This document shows positions 24,249-31,722 of a DNA stretch of 44,680 nt, in pieces. The notes beneath the pieces were generated by a model. That model was not told the origin of the DNA. It saw only the letters and a list, made by a program, of their open reading frames with translations, and made no database searches. Each line of letters opens with the position of its first letter. The first letter of the stretch is position 1. Location of the stretch: the NCBI GenBank assembly GCA_002841595.1, contig PHAD01000004.1:1-44680 (forward strand). Direction: 5' to 3'. The DNA is from Firmicutes bacterium HGW-Firmicutes-12 (GTDB taxonomy: Bacteria > Bacillota > Peptococcia > DRI-13 > PHAD01). A program made the translations under genes and the position numbers.

Positions 24249-24407
24249 TTACATAACAAAAAGCCCGGGTTCATCATAAGAACGCACGGGCTTTCGGCAT
24301 TTCGCCTTTAGAAGTTTTTGCTTTTTGTTTGGTTCGACCTGAGTCTGCGGCTTACGCTGCCAGGTGTTTCGCGGTAGCCAAAGCTTACCATTATCTTTTT
24401 TGATCAC
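24249..24407 (-). CDS. Possible 52-residue basic small protein
   Basis: A frame from GTG at 24407 to TAA at 24249 encodes a very basic peptide beginning VIKKDNGKLWLPRNTW. It continues with QRKPQTQVEPNKKQK, then a single cysteine in AKCRKPV, and ends DEPGLFVM. A GAGAGGG element lies 6 bases before the GTG. Composition and the tryptophan/proline/lysine pattern look protein-like, and it sits in a 439-base gap between carD and topB that is otherwise empty. Against it, a terminator-like hairpin (24258-24294) lies inside its 3' end, so a transcript ending there would lack the stop codon. The alternative is a structured non-coding RNA over the same bases. I do not recognise a family or function. Confidence 0.45.
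   Translation of the reverse strand: MIKKDNGKLWLPRNTWQRKPQTQVEPNKKQKLLKAKCRKPVRSYDEPGLFVM
24258..24294 (-). terminator. Terminator-like hairpin between the small frame and topB
   Basis: On the minus strand AAAGCCCG pairs with CGGGCTTT and an inner GTTC pairs with GAAC around a 7-base loop, followed by TTTTTG. It overlaps the 3' end of the 52-codon frame. It could instead end a non-coding RNA from 24300-24420 or protect topB from read-through. Confidence 0.6.
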
Positions 24408-24490
24408 ACTAAACCCTCTCTTCTTGTGAATTCGGTACTACCTTCCATTAAACTTTAACAGTAATTACAGAGTTTATTTTTCCTGCAATA

Positions 24491-24520
24491 TAAAAACAAG
24501 CAGCCTTTTGAGAGCTGCTT
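24491..24520 (-). terminator. Intrinsic terminator of carD
   Basis: On the minus strand AAGCAGC and GCTGCTT form a 7-pair stem around a 9-base loop, followed by GTTTTTAT. It begins 8 bases after the carD stop codon. Confidence 0.85.
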
Positions 24521-24527
24521 ATCTTTG

Positions 24528-25019
24528 TTAACTGAGATTATTAACTACTTCATTTTCATTAATAACTGTATCTAAGACATCGTCAGCCTGCACTTGATTA
24601 AGACCTTGAACCAACATTAGCTCACTAGTTAATACATGCCTGGCATTTTCCAACATCATTTTATCTCCTGCAGCAAGTACCTTCTTTCTACTCATGCTGA
24701 TTAGATCACGAATTACCTGCGCTCCTTCGTATATATCGCCACTTTTCATTTTATTAAGATTGTTACGATACCGATGAGTTGGATTAGTTATAATATCTGG
24801 TTCCGTATGATTAAAATTATTCAATACATCTTCCAATATATTTTTATCAACAATCTTTCGCAATCTCATTTTGGAGCCAATTGGAAACATTACTTGCATG
24901 TTTTTTATAGTCATTAAATAGTACAACTTCTTTTTTCCTAAAATTTCTCGTTCAGCAATTGCTTCAATGACACTTGCCCCATGCATAGGGTATACAACCT
25001 TATCACCAATCTGGTACAT
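24528..25019 (-). CDS. carD: CarD/CdnL-family transcriptional regulator
   Basis: A 163-residue CarD_CdnL_TRCF-family protein. The N-terminal beta-barrel domain begins MYQIGDKVVYPMHGASVIE and contains YYLMTIKNMQVMFPI. In this family it contacts the RNA polymerase beta subunit (as in TRCF/Mfd) and stabilises open complexes. The C-terminal half is helical (about 70-160) and ends acidic. The length matches the usual 150-165 residues. It has GTAGGAGGTGGTTTC before ATG, a clear promoter and a strong terminator, so it is a single-gene unit. It probably tunes global or rRNA transcription. Confidence 0.93.
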   Translation of the reverse strand: MYQIGDKVVYPMHGASVIEAIAEREILGKKKLYYLMTIKNMQVMFPIGSKMRLRKIVDKNILEDVLNNFNHTEPDIITNPTHRYRNNLNKMKSGDIYEGAQVIRDLISMSRKKVLAAGDKMMLENARHVLTSELMLVQGLNQVQADDVLDTVINENEVVNNLS

Positions 25020-25043
25020 GAAACCACCTCCTACATAAGATTA

Positions 25044-25107
25044 ATTATACCACATTATGCTGTAAATAAAAAATTTATTTTATCATGATTTGTTGACTTT
25101 TGTCAAC
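25044..25107 (-). promoter_or_regulatory. Promoter region of carD with inverted repeat over the -35 box
   Basis: Reading leftward, TTGACA (25106-25101) is followed 18 bases later by TAAAAT (25082-25077), a good sigma-A promoter. A second -10-like TATAAT with an extended TG lies at 25049-25044. The -35 box is inside a small inverted repeat, GTTGAC and GTCAAC separated by TTTT (25092-25107), which could be an operator. Confidence 0.6.
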
Positions 25108-25847
25108 CAATTCATTTTTTAGGTCTTTTAAACTCTTTATCAGGGTACCCAACCATCTAACTTTTATGTATATTGTTATAGCGGCATGCTTAATTCTTTT
25201 AAGCTTAGGTAAAGATGCCCTAGCCTTAACGAATCCCTATTTAAACACTTTTTTGAATTTGCTGCTAAATGAGCACGTATAGCCTAGAAGCTGCCTGGTT
25301 TCAGAAGTTTCTAGTCCATCGCCGCCTCCGCCCCGAAGAATTAGGAGGAAGTATTCATAATACTCTTACAGATAAAGCCACATATCCGATAGATCAGGAG
25401 GTGCTACATTCACAAGCAGTACTTGAGGTTTTTAATAAATATGGCACCTATCTTCTTCCTCAAGCCTATCCGGAAGGTTGTCCCAACCACCCCTCCTATC
25501 CTGCCGGACATTCTGTTATTGCAGGGGCGGGCGTAACCATGCTAAAAGCATTTTTTAGGGAGTCTTTTATTCTATCTAATCCAGTTGTACCAAGTACTGA
25601 TGGTCTCTCGCTTCTTCCTTATTCAGGTCCACCCTTAACTATTGGTGGTGAATTAAATAAGTTGGCCTGTAATATAAGTATGGGCCGAAATTTTGCCGGT
25701 ATACACTGGCGTTCCGATGACACTGAAGGCTTAAAGCTAGGTGAAGCTGTAGCTATAGGGATCCTTCAGGATTATCGTAACACCTATAATGAAGATTTTA
25801 TTGGATTTTCCTTTACTAAATTTGATGGAAATACCATAATCATATAG
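25100..25847 (+). pseudogene. Broken vanadium-dependent haloperoxidase / PAP2-like phosphoesterase gene
   Basis: Two rightward frames hold pieces of one protein. The first (25100-25282) contains AACLILLSLGKDALALTNPYLN, a characteristic stretch of bacterial vanadium haloperoxidases. The second (25269-25847, 192 codons) begins STYSLEAAWFQKFLVHRRLRPEE and carries the PAP2/haloperoxidase active-site motifs PSYPAGHS and GIHWRSD, with the catalytic histidines, to a normal-looking C-terminus. About 15-25 residues normally found between the pieces are missing, there is a frame change near 25270, and most of the N-terminal half of the protein is absent. The ATG at 25269 has no ribosome binding site. 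It abuts the carD promoter, so a deletion at this junction probably created the remnant. Loss of function is likely. Confidence 0.75.
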
Positions 25848-25860
25848 TGATGGAATCACA

Positions 25861-25898
25861 AATTAGCAGCTTCGACTTTCCAAGCTGCTAATTTCGTT
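25861..25898 (+). terminator. Intrinsic terminator after the haloperoxidase remnant
   Basis: A perfect 12-base stem (AATTAGCAGCTT with AAGCTGCTAATT) surrounds a 9-base loop and is followed by TTCGTTTG on the plus strand. Its position between convergent genes suggests it may work for both. Confidence 0.7.
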
Positions 25899-25909
25899 TG
25901 TAATTTTAA

Positions 25910-26851
25910 TTACATTAAACTTATGACAATACTGACAATTGGAATTGTCGCTAAACTAAATAATGTCGTAACAAATATTACTTCTGTCGCATATTCATCA
26001 TCAGACCCATAGGCCTTTGCTACCATAGCGATGGTAGTCATTGCGGGAAGTCCGACTATTAGAGTTAAGATTGTTCTTGGTATCTCCGGCAGAAAAAAAC
26101 CTAAGAGATAATAGACGATTACCGGAATAATCAACATTTTGACAACAGTTAAAACAAAGATACTCGGTTTCTTTAAGGCTTTTCTTATCGATACATAAAA
26201 AAGCGAGCCTCCTAGATAAATCAGTGTTAAATACTTACTCGTCCCACCTATACCGATAATTATATTCATAATAAGATCAGGTACTGGTATTCTAAAAACC
26301 ATAATAATAAAAGCAATAACTAAAGCAGTTGTAGTAGGATTTATCATGTTTTTAACTGCACCCAACGGGTTAGCTTGATTTTGATGCCTACTGCATAAAT
26401 AAACCCCAAAGGTCCATAAAAGGGCCATATCTATTAGGGTATACACTGATATACATACGTTTGCTATGGGATCTTTAAAAATAGCCTGAATTAGGGGTAT
26501 CCCCATAAACCCCATATTGCCAAAGCTTGCAAGTGCAATAAACATACTAGCGGTCTTGCCTTGGAGCTTGCAAAGTTTGCTAGTTATTATTGCAGTGAAG
26601 ATGAGAATCGCATAACATAATACTACCCCTATCGCAAATCTACCACTAATTAGAAACTCTTCAAGTGAAACGCCGCTTCCAGCAACAACACTAAAAATCA
26701 AGGCTGGAAGAATAATCTTAATTATAAGATTAGAGAGGTTTTTTAATGCTTCTTCTGTGAGAACACTTGTTTTTGCTGCAATCATACCTATAAACATAAG
26801 TATCGCAAATATTATGATTTGATTTAGTATTACACTTAGCTGTCCAGTCAT
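25910..26851 (-). CDS. AEC-family (auxin efflux carrier-like) transporter
   Basis: A 313-residue membrane protein with about ten hydrophobic helices, typical of the AEC/MdcF family of organic-acid and amino-acid-type carriers. SFGNMGFMGIPLIQAIF (about 107-123) is the conserved discontinuous-helix region. The C-terminal GLPAMTTIAMVAKAYGSDDEYATEVIFVTT block matches the family. The ATG at 26851 follows AAGAAGGTTATATAA. It stands alone between the haloperoxidase remnant and the FLEET locus. A second AEC gene lies at 34179-35072. The substrate is unknown. Confidence 0.88.
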   Translation of the reverse strand: MTGQLSVILNQIIIFAILMFIGMIAAKTSVLTEEALKNLSNLIIKIILPALIFSVVAGSGVSLEEFLISGRFAIGVVLCYAILIFTAIITSKLCKLQGKTASMFIALASFGNMGFMGIPLIQAIFKDPIANVCISVYTLIDMALLWTFGVYLCSRHQNQANPLGAVKNMINPTTTALVIAFIIMVFRIPVPDLIMNIIIGIGGTSKYLTLIYLGGSLFYVSIRKALKKPSIFVLTVVKMLIIPVIVYYLLGFFLPEIPRTILTLIVGLPAMTTIAMVAKAYGSDDEYATEVIFVTTLFSLATIPIVSIVISLM

Positions 26852-26937
26852 TTATATAACCTTCTTATTATACTTAATCATTCCTATTGCACTAAAATTA
26901 CTCTAATACTACATTTTGCCAATACAGACGTCAATAG

Positions 26938-28032
26938 TTATTGCGCTGAAGCCCCTTTTGACTTCATCACTTCTTTCATGCCTTGGGTAGATTTAATTAC
27001 ACCGTCAGGGAAAATCCAAAGCGCCTCCAGACCCTCTATGCTCTCCACTAATTTGTTACTTTCTTCATAGGATAACAAAAAGACAGCAGTTGACATTATA
27101 TCGGCAATACCAGAATCCTCGACCATAACTGTTACAGCACGAAAATGGTTTGCCGGCATTAGGGTCTTAGGGTCTATCAGATGATGCAGGATATTCCCAT
27201 CAACTACATAGAAACGCTGATAGTCACCACTAGTAACCAAAGAGGTGTCTCTGATATATACCGTATCAAGTGGTTCATCATCAGGAATTAGGGCATTTCC
27301 CTGAGGATCTTGAATACCGATTCCCCATTTGTTTCGAATTCCATCATAGGGTTTTCCTATGATGCGTACATTACCACCACAGCTTATTATACATGATTTA
27401 ATTCCTGCTTCCATTAGTTCCCTTGTCACTATTTCGGTGGCAAATCCTTTGGCTACAGCACCAACATCGACACTCATGCCATGCTCCGACAAAAAGATTG
27501 ACTTTATTTCTTCATCTACAATAACCTTGTCAAGGTCTGTAAGGTTTGCGGCTGTCTGCAGCTCTTCTTGTGTGGGGATAGCGGCATGCTCAGGGTCACT
27601 TTTCCCTTCCTCACGATAATCATGCCAGATAGAAAGCACAGGTCCTAATGCAATATTAAAGGTTTCATTTGTTTTCTTATACCATTCCTTTGAAAATAGA
27701 ATAAGATCAATTATTTCCTGAGATACAATAACCGGTTGTATACCCGCATTATCATTTATAGTCTTGATATTATTTATACCAGAATAATCGTTGTATTTAT
27801 CAAACATTTTATGCAGTTCTTCATAACGACCCTGGGCTTTATTAACATATTGCTCGAATTCATCTTCACTACGGGTATAACCAATAAATTGAATTACTGT
27901 ATCAAAAGCACCAAAGAATTCATAACTATACTTTTCATAACCGCTAGCTTCATCTGATGCTTGCTTTTCTTTATTTGCACATCCTGAAATGAGCAGGATG
28001 ACTGCTAGTAATACAATAAATACTTTTTTCAT
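26938..28032 (-). CDS. fmnB: FAD:protein FMN transferase (ApbE/FmnB), lipoprotein
   Basis: A 364-residue ApbE-family enzyme that attaches FMN from FAD to threonines of exported redox proteins. The lipoprotein signal MKKVFIVLLAVILLISGCA places it outside the membrane. Catalytic-region hallmarks are FFGAFDTV, LGPVLSIWHDYRE, MSVDVGAVAKGFATEIV and CIISCGGNVRIIG. The ATG at 28032 follows AAGGTGATGATA and is preferred to the longer frame opening at 28077. It is the last gene of the FLEET cluster. A terminator after the pplA-like gene separates it from the rest, so it may have its own promoter. In Listeria, FmnB flavinylates PplA during extracellular electron transfer. Confidence 0.93.
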   Translation of the reverse strand: MKKVFIVLLAVILLISGCANKEKQASDEASGYEKYSYEFFGAFDTVIQFIGYTRSEDEFEQYVNKAQGRYEELHKMFDKYNDYSGINNIKTINDNAGIQPVIVSQEIIDLILFSKEWYKKTNETFNIALGPVLSIWHDYREEGKSDPEHAAIPTQEELQTAANLTDLDKVIVDEEIKSIFLSEHGMSVDVGAVAKGFATEIVTRELMEAGIKSCIISCGGNVRIIGKPYDGIRNKWGIGIQDPQGNALIPDDEPLDTVYIRDTSLVTSGDYQRFYVVDGNILHHLIDPKTLMPANHFRAVTVMVEDSGIADIMSTAVFLLSYEESNKLVESIEGLEALWIFPDGVIKSTQGMKEVMKSKGASAQ

Positions 28033-28116
28033 TATCATCACCTTATACATTCCAAATAAGCTTGAGTGAAAACTCACTTCTTCTCTTGTTCACTTTATAC
28101 TCTCCATTAAGAGCAT

Positions 28117-28153
28117 GTAAAAACCCCTTCTTTTTTGTAGAAGAGGTTTTTAC
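28117..28153 (-). terminator. Intrinsic terminator between the pplA-like gene and fmnB
   Basis: On the minus strand GTAAAAACCTCTTC pairs with GAAGGGGTTTTTAC (one G-U pair) around a 9-base loop, and the right arm supplies the TTTTT. It ends the upstream FLEET transcript and may only partly reduce read-through into fmnB. Confidence 0.75.
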
Positions 28154-28177
28154 TATTTCAAATATTATTACAAATTA

Positions 28178-28717
28178 CTACTTAGCATTAGCATAAGCTT
28201 CTGCAACAGCAGCTATATAATCCTGCACAGTTATGGTGACCTTTGAGTTAAGTTCCGCTACATCAGGAACACTTGGATGGTTATCATCTACTTGCTTAAC
28301 TTTCAGCGCCTTAACTTCATCAACTGTTTTACCAATCATCCACGCTTCCAACTCATCAATTTGTTGATACCATTCCTTACCAATCTTAGATGCTTTGATA
28401 AGGCCATACTTATCTCCAAGTTCAACTTTTGTCTGTGGTGCAACAGTCTTGTCTGTAGTAACTATGCCGCTTTCATCAAAATTAACTTTAACCTGGGCAT
28501 TGTCAATCTCCACAGCAATGATTTTACCATCTGCATCAAAGGTAGCCGCAGCCATAACGGCATCCACTTGGGCAAGTCCTTCCTTTTCTGCAGTTGCATC
28601 GGCGGACTTTTGAATAGAGATAACGTGGCCAAGGCCGGTTTTGGTTGCTGCAGTATCTGCTCCACATCCTGAAAGCAATAATAAGGCAGCCAAAGGTACA
28701 ATAATTAGTTTTTTCAT
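28178..28717 (-). CDS. Small exported lipoprotein in the pplA position of a FLEET locus
   Basis: A 179-residue protein with a lipoprotein signal (MKKLIIVPLAALLLLSGCGA). The mature part has a single domain of about 150 residues with beta-strand-like segments (AAATFDADGKIIAVEIDNAQVKV) and a helical C-terminus (VQDYIAAVAEAYANAK). The pattern of a GKI-type strand followed by a TVQDYIAAV helix recalls FMN-binding domains and the extracellular flavoprotein PplA. The usual flavin attachment motif [S/T]GA[S/T] is not present, so covalent flavinylation is uncertain. Position between dmkB and fmnB supports a role as the extracytoplasmic electron carrier. An alternative is a solute-binding or structural lipoprotein. 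The start follows GAGGAGGAGAATTA. Confidence 0.75.
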   Translation of the reverse strand: MKKLIIVPLAALLLLSGCGADTAATKTGLGHVISIQKSADATAEKEGLAQVDAVMAAATFDADGKIIAVEIDNAQVKVNFDESGIVTTDKTVAPQTKVELGDKYGLIKASKIGKEWYQQIDELEAWMIGKTVDEVKALKVKQVDDNHPSVPDVAELNSKVTITVQDYIAAVAEAYANAK

Positions 28718-28770
28718 TAATTCTCCTCCTCGTATTTTTTTATTGTAATTATTTTTACAATAGTTAAAAC

Positions 28771-29745
28771 TTATGCAGTAGCTGTAAATGAGCTATCTCC
28801 TAACCATAATACGGCCTCTTCCATAGCACGGCGTTGTTTCGTATCAGGAAGTCCCTCTAATAATCCTAAGCACTTATTGATATATCTATTCTTGATTCGT
28901 CTTGATTCTGCGGGTCCTCCTGCAGCTACAATAGCTGGTATCAGGGATGCTACATCTCCTTGACCACTAAAGAAACTCTCTAATTGTTTTCTTACAGATG
29001 TATTACGATAGGCTGCCAGAATTACCGGCAAAGTAATTACACCTTCTTTTAGGTCACGTATAACCGGTTTTCCTATCTTATCTTTATCGAATTCAGATGG
29101 TTCAATATCTAATAGATCATCACGTATCTGAAAAGCCGTACCAAAATACATTCCAAATCTCCCTAGGACTTTAACTTGCTCCTCACTGCAACCTGCAGAA
29201 AAAGCACCTAAAGAACAAGAAGCCGAGAGCAATATGCCCGTTTTTCGCATGATACGTTTGAGGTATTCTCTAACAGTAGGGACCTTGTTACGCCCCAAAT
29301 ACTGTTCAACCTCGCCCACACACATCGACTCTAGAGCTTGTGCAACTTCTTTTAATTTTTCTGCTGGCAATCCAGCTTCCGACAACATCATCACTGCTTT
29401 CACCAACATGTAGTCACCGGCGTATACTGCAAGATTGATACCATGCTTTGCCGAGACCGATGGTTGTCCTCTTCTGGTTTCCGCATTGTCGATTATATCG
29501 TCGTGCACTAAGGTTGCAGAGTGAAGAGTTTCAAGAGCTGCTGCCAGCGGAATAATCTTATCTCGCGAATATTCACCAAACATACCAGATAATATGGCAA
29601 GAATTGGTCTTAATCTCTTACCCCCGGCATTTATAGTTTTTTGCGAAGCTTCAGTCAAAATCCCGCCCTTTTGAGGGAATTTTTCCATAAGATAAGCTTC
29701 CAAAGCTTCCAGTTCGTTATTTATAAAAGAATAGCTTTCTAACAA
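28771..29745 (-). CDS. dmkB: Polyprenyl diphosphate synthase (DmkB, FLEET quinone side chain)
   Basis: A 324-residue trans-isoprenyl diphosphate synthase. The first aspartate-rich motif is in LVHDDIIDNAETRRG (about residue 84) and the second in FQIRDDLLDIE (about 210). GGKRLRPILAIL near residue 42 is the IPP-binding block. It should make the long prenyl chain for a demethylmenaquinone dedicated to extracellular electron transfer. It starts with TTG (29745) after GGAG. It lies between ndh2 and the pplA-like gene in the leftward operon. A function in general menaquinone synthesis is the alternative. Confidence 0.9.
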   Translation of the reverse strand: MLESYSFINNELEALEAYLMEKFPQKGGILTEASQKTINAGGKRLRPILAILSGMFGEYSRDKIIPLAAALETLHSATLVHDDIIDNAETRRGQPSVSAKHGINLAVYAGDYMLVKAVMMLSEAGLPAEKLKEVAQALESMCVGEVEQYLGRNKVPTVREYLKRIMRKTGILLSASCSLGAFSAGCSEEQVKVLGRFGMYFGTAFQIRDDLLDIEPSEFDKDKIGKPVIRDLKEGVITLPVILAAYRNTSVRKQLESFFSGQGDVASLIPAIVAAGGPAESRRIKNRYINKCLGLLEGLPDTKQRRAMEEAVLWLGDSSFTATA

Positions 29746-29777
29746 GATGCTTCAACTCCAATTCTAGGCTAGTATTA

Positions 29778-31679
29778 CTATTCCGGTCTATCAAAGCTTC
29801 TTTTGAATATCAGGCTAAACCTATGATTTTTCCAAAGGTATTCCCACACATTATTTAGATATGGTATAAGGTAATAGTCCACACCAAAGGCACGCCCTGC
29901 TCCGCCCATACAGGCAATCGCAGCAAAAATCATCCACCAGGTTTTCTCATAGATACCGGTCGTCATGATGAAATTAGCAGTCAAGGCAATTGATGCAAGA
30001 GCAGCCAAAAAGGTGAAAGTACCGGACAGGAGCGCAAGACCTAAAACAATTTCGGCTACGACAACGCCAATCTGGAAGACCATCTGGGTCGTATCGTTTG
30101 CTAATACTATATTTTCTATAAACCAATTCACTGGTCCAAAATCGATACGGAAAATCATATCTGCTGTCTTCTCCAAAATGATATTTATGAATCCCAAGTC
30201 AAGATTGAAAAGTGTCTGTACGGTCGCTGCCGCTCCTTCTACAGCTCCTTCTGTGGCTTCTGCCCCTGCCAGCGGTGTCGCGGCAGTATTGGCATCAGTC
30301 CCGGTTGCATATCCAAAAAAGGTTGCAAGCTTAGGAGACAAGAACCAACCTTCGCCTATTTTCTTTATTCCTTCATATAGCCAGGCCCACCCTAGAAACA
30401 ATCGTACAGGAACTAACCACCAAGCCTGTATTCTGGTTGACCAATGCTGTTCAATTATAAGCTTTCTTTGGCGACGTTCTAAAAGTTCATGGTATAGGTA
30501 GCGAGCTACTCCCCAGAAACCGGTAATCTCCCAGAGATAATGAATATTAACCATGAACTTCATAATTATCGAAAGCCAGACAGGTAATTCGCGGCCCATG
30601 ATATCGGATACTGCAAAAAAGTTTCCTACAGAAACCATAGTACCGTGCATTTTCACTGTAACTATTTCCGGCTCTTGTGAACGGATAGATTTTAGGATGT
30701 TTTTTGCTGCTCCACGACCGGTTTGGATAGCATTCTCTACCATAGCGGGCTGGGGTTTGCCCTGTTCATCCATAGTAGCGCCTATATCACCCACGGCATA
30801 TACATTCTCGAATTTGGTTCGACAGAATTCATCTACCTTAAGCCTCTTAGGGCCACCTAGTTTCTCCATTGCCATTTCATCTACCTCTTCAGCAGAACGC
30901 ACTCCGGCTGCCCATATTAAGGTTTTTGTATCAATAAACTGTTCCCCTGTAGAAAATCCTTCTGCATTAACCTCTTTGATAGGGGTGTTAAGCAAGATCT
31001 CCACACCCAGTTTCTTTAAATACTTATGAGCTTTCTTAGCGTTCTTCTCGGAGAGATTACTAAGAATTCGCGACATCATGTCCACTATGATTAGACGAAT
31101 TTCCCTATTTTTAATATCATGCTCCTTAGCCAAATCCTTCGTCCATAAAGCAAGTTCACCTATCATCTCTACACCAGTAAAACCTGCACCGCCCACAACA
31201 AAGGTTAACAGGCGTTTACGTTCTTGTTCATTTTCTTCATGTTCTGCTAAGATAAAGCAGTTTTTAATATGCTCCCGAATACGCACTGCATCATCAAACG
31301 ACCACAGAGTAAAGGCATTCTCCTTTAGTCCTGGTATACCAAAGAAATTCGGAGTGCTTCCCATCGCCATTACCAAGTAATCATACGAGAATTCCTTATT
31401 TTTTGAATGCAGCTTGTTATTCTCAAAGTCAAAACTCTTGATTTCATCTTTGATAACCTTAACGCCTGTATACTTGAATATTCGACCTAACGGAATACGA
31501 ATAGCTTCTTCGGATACACGGTTGCCAGCAGTTTCATGCAGTTCAGTTAGAAGGGTGTGGTACTCATTTTTATCTACCAGGGTAATCTCCACTTCATCCT
31601 TCTTCCGCTTCTTGTTTAGAGTCAGCGCGGCTTCAATACCTGCATAGCCCGCCCCTACAATTAGTACTTTTTTAACCAT
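29778..31679 (-). CDS. ndh2: Type II NADH:quinone oxidoreductase with C-terminal membrane extension (Ndh2, FLEET type)
   Basis: A 633-residue flavoprotein. Residues 1-400 are an NDH-2 domain. The FAD site is VLIVGAGYAGIEAALTL, the NADH site VVGGAGFTGVEMIGEL (about 160), and FENVYAVGDIGATM closes the FAD fold. Residues about 410-633 add a DoxX-like membrane part (WWLVPVRLFLGWAWLYEGIKK, then several hydrophobic helices). A similar C-terminal extension distinguishes the Listeria Ndh2 used for extracellular electron transfer from ordinary NDH-2. It should pass electrons from NADH to the dmkA/dmkB-made quinone. The start follows AGGAG, and the gene sits between dmkA and dmkB. Confidence 0.93.
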   Translation of the reverse strand: MVKKVLIVGAGYAGIEAALTLNKKRKKDEVEITLVDKNEYHTLLTELHETAGNRVSEEAIRIPLGRIFKYTGVKVIKDEIKSFDFENNKLHSKNKEFSYDYLVMAMGSTPNFFGIPGLKENAFTLWSFDDAVRIREHIKNCFILAEHEENEQERKRLLTFVVGGAGFTGVEMIGELALWTKDLAKEHDIKNREIRLIIVDMMSRILSNLSEKNAKKAHKYLKKLGVEILLNTPIKEVNAEGFSTGEQFIDTKTLIWAAGVRSAEEVDEMAMEKLGGPKRLKVDEFCRTKFENVYAVGDIGATMDEQGKPQPAMVENAIQTGRGAAKNILKSIRSQEPEIVTVKMHGTMVSVGNFFAVSDIMGRELPVWLSIIMKFMVNIHYLWEITGFWGVARYLYHELLERRQRKLIIEQHWSTRIQAWWLVPVRLFLGWAWLYEGIKKIGEGWFLSPKLATFFGYATGTDANTAATPLAGAEATEGAVEGAAATVQTLFNLDLGFINIILEKTADMIFRIDFGPVNWFIENIVLANDTTQMVFQIGVVVAEIVLGLALLSGTFTFLAALASIALTANFIMTTGIYEKTWWMIFAAIACMGGAGRAFGVDYYLIPYLNNVWEYLWKNHRFSLIFKRSFDRPE

Positions 31680-31722
31680 GTGTTCTCTCCTATCTTTTAA
31701 TTAGTTATCAAATATCCAATAC

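Noticed and set aside
24300-24420. c-di-GMP, glycine or other known riboswitch upstream of topB
   Set aside because: None of the conserved cores I know could be matched, and the same bases read well as a small protein frame. It is listed only as a candidate.
29965-31647. Series of rightward frames opposite ndh2
   Set aside because: They are antisense shadows of a strongly conserved gene, without ribosome binding sites or recognisable domains.
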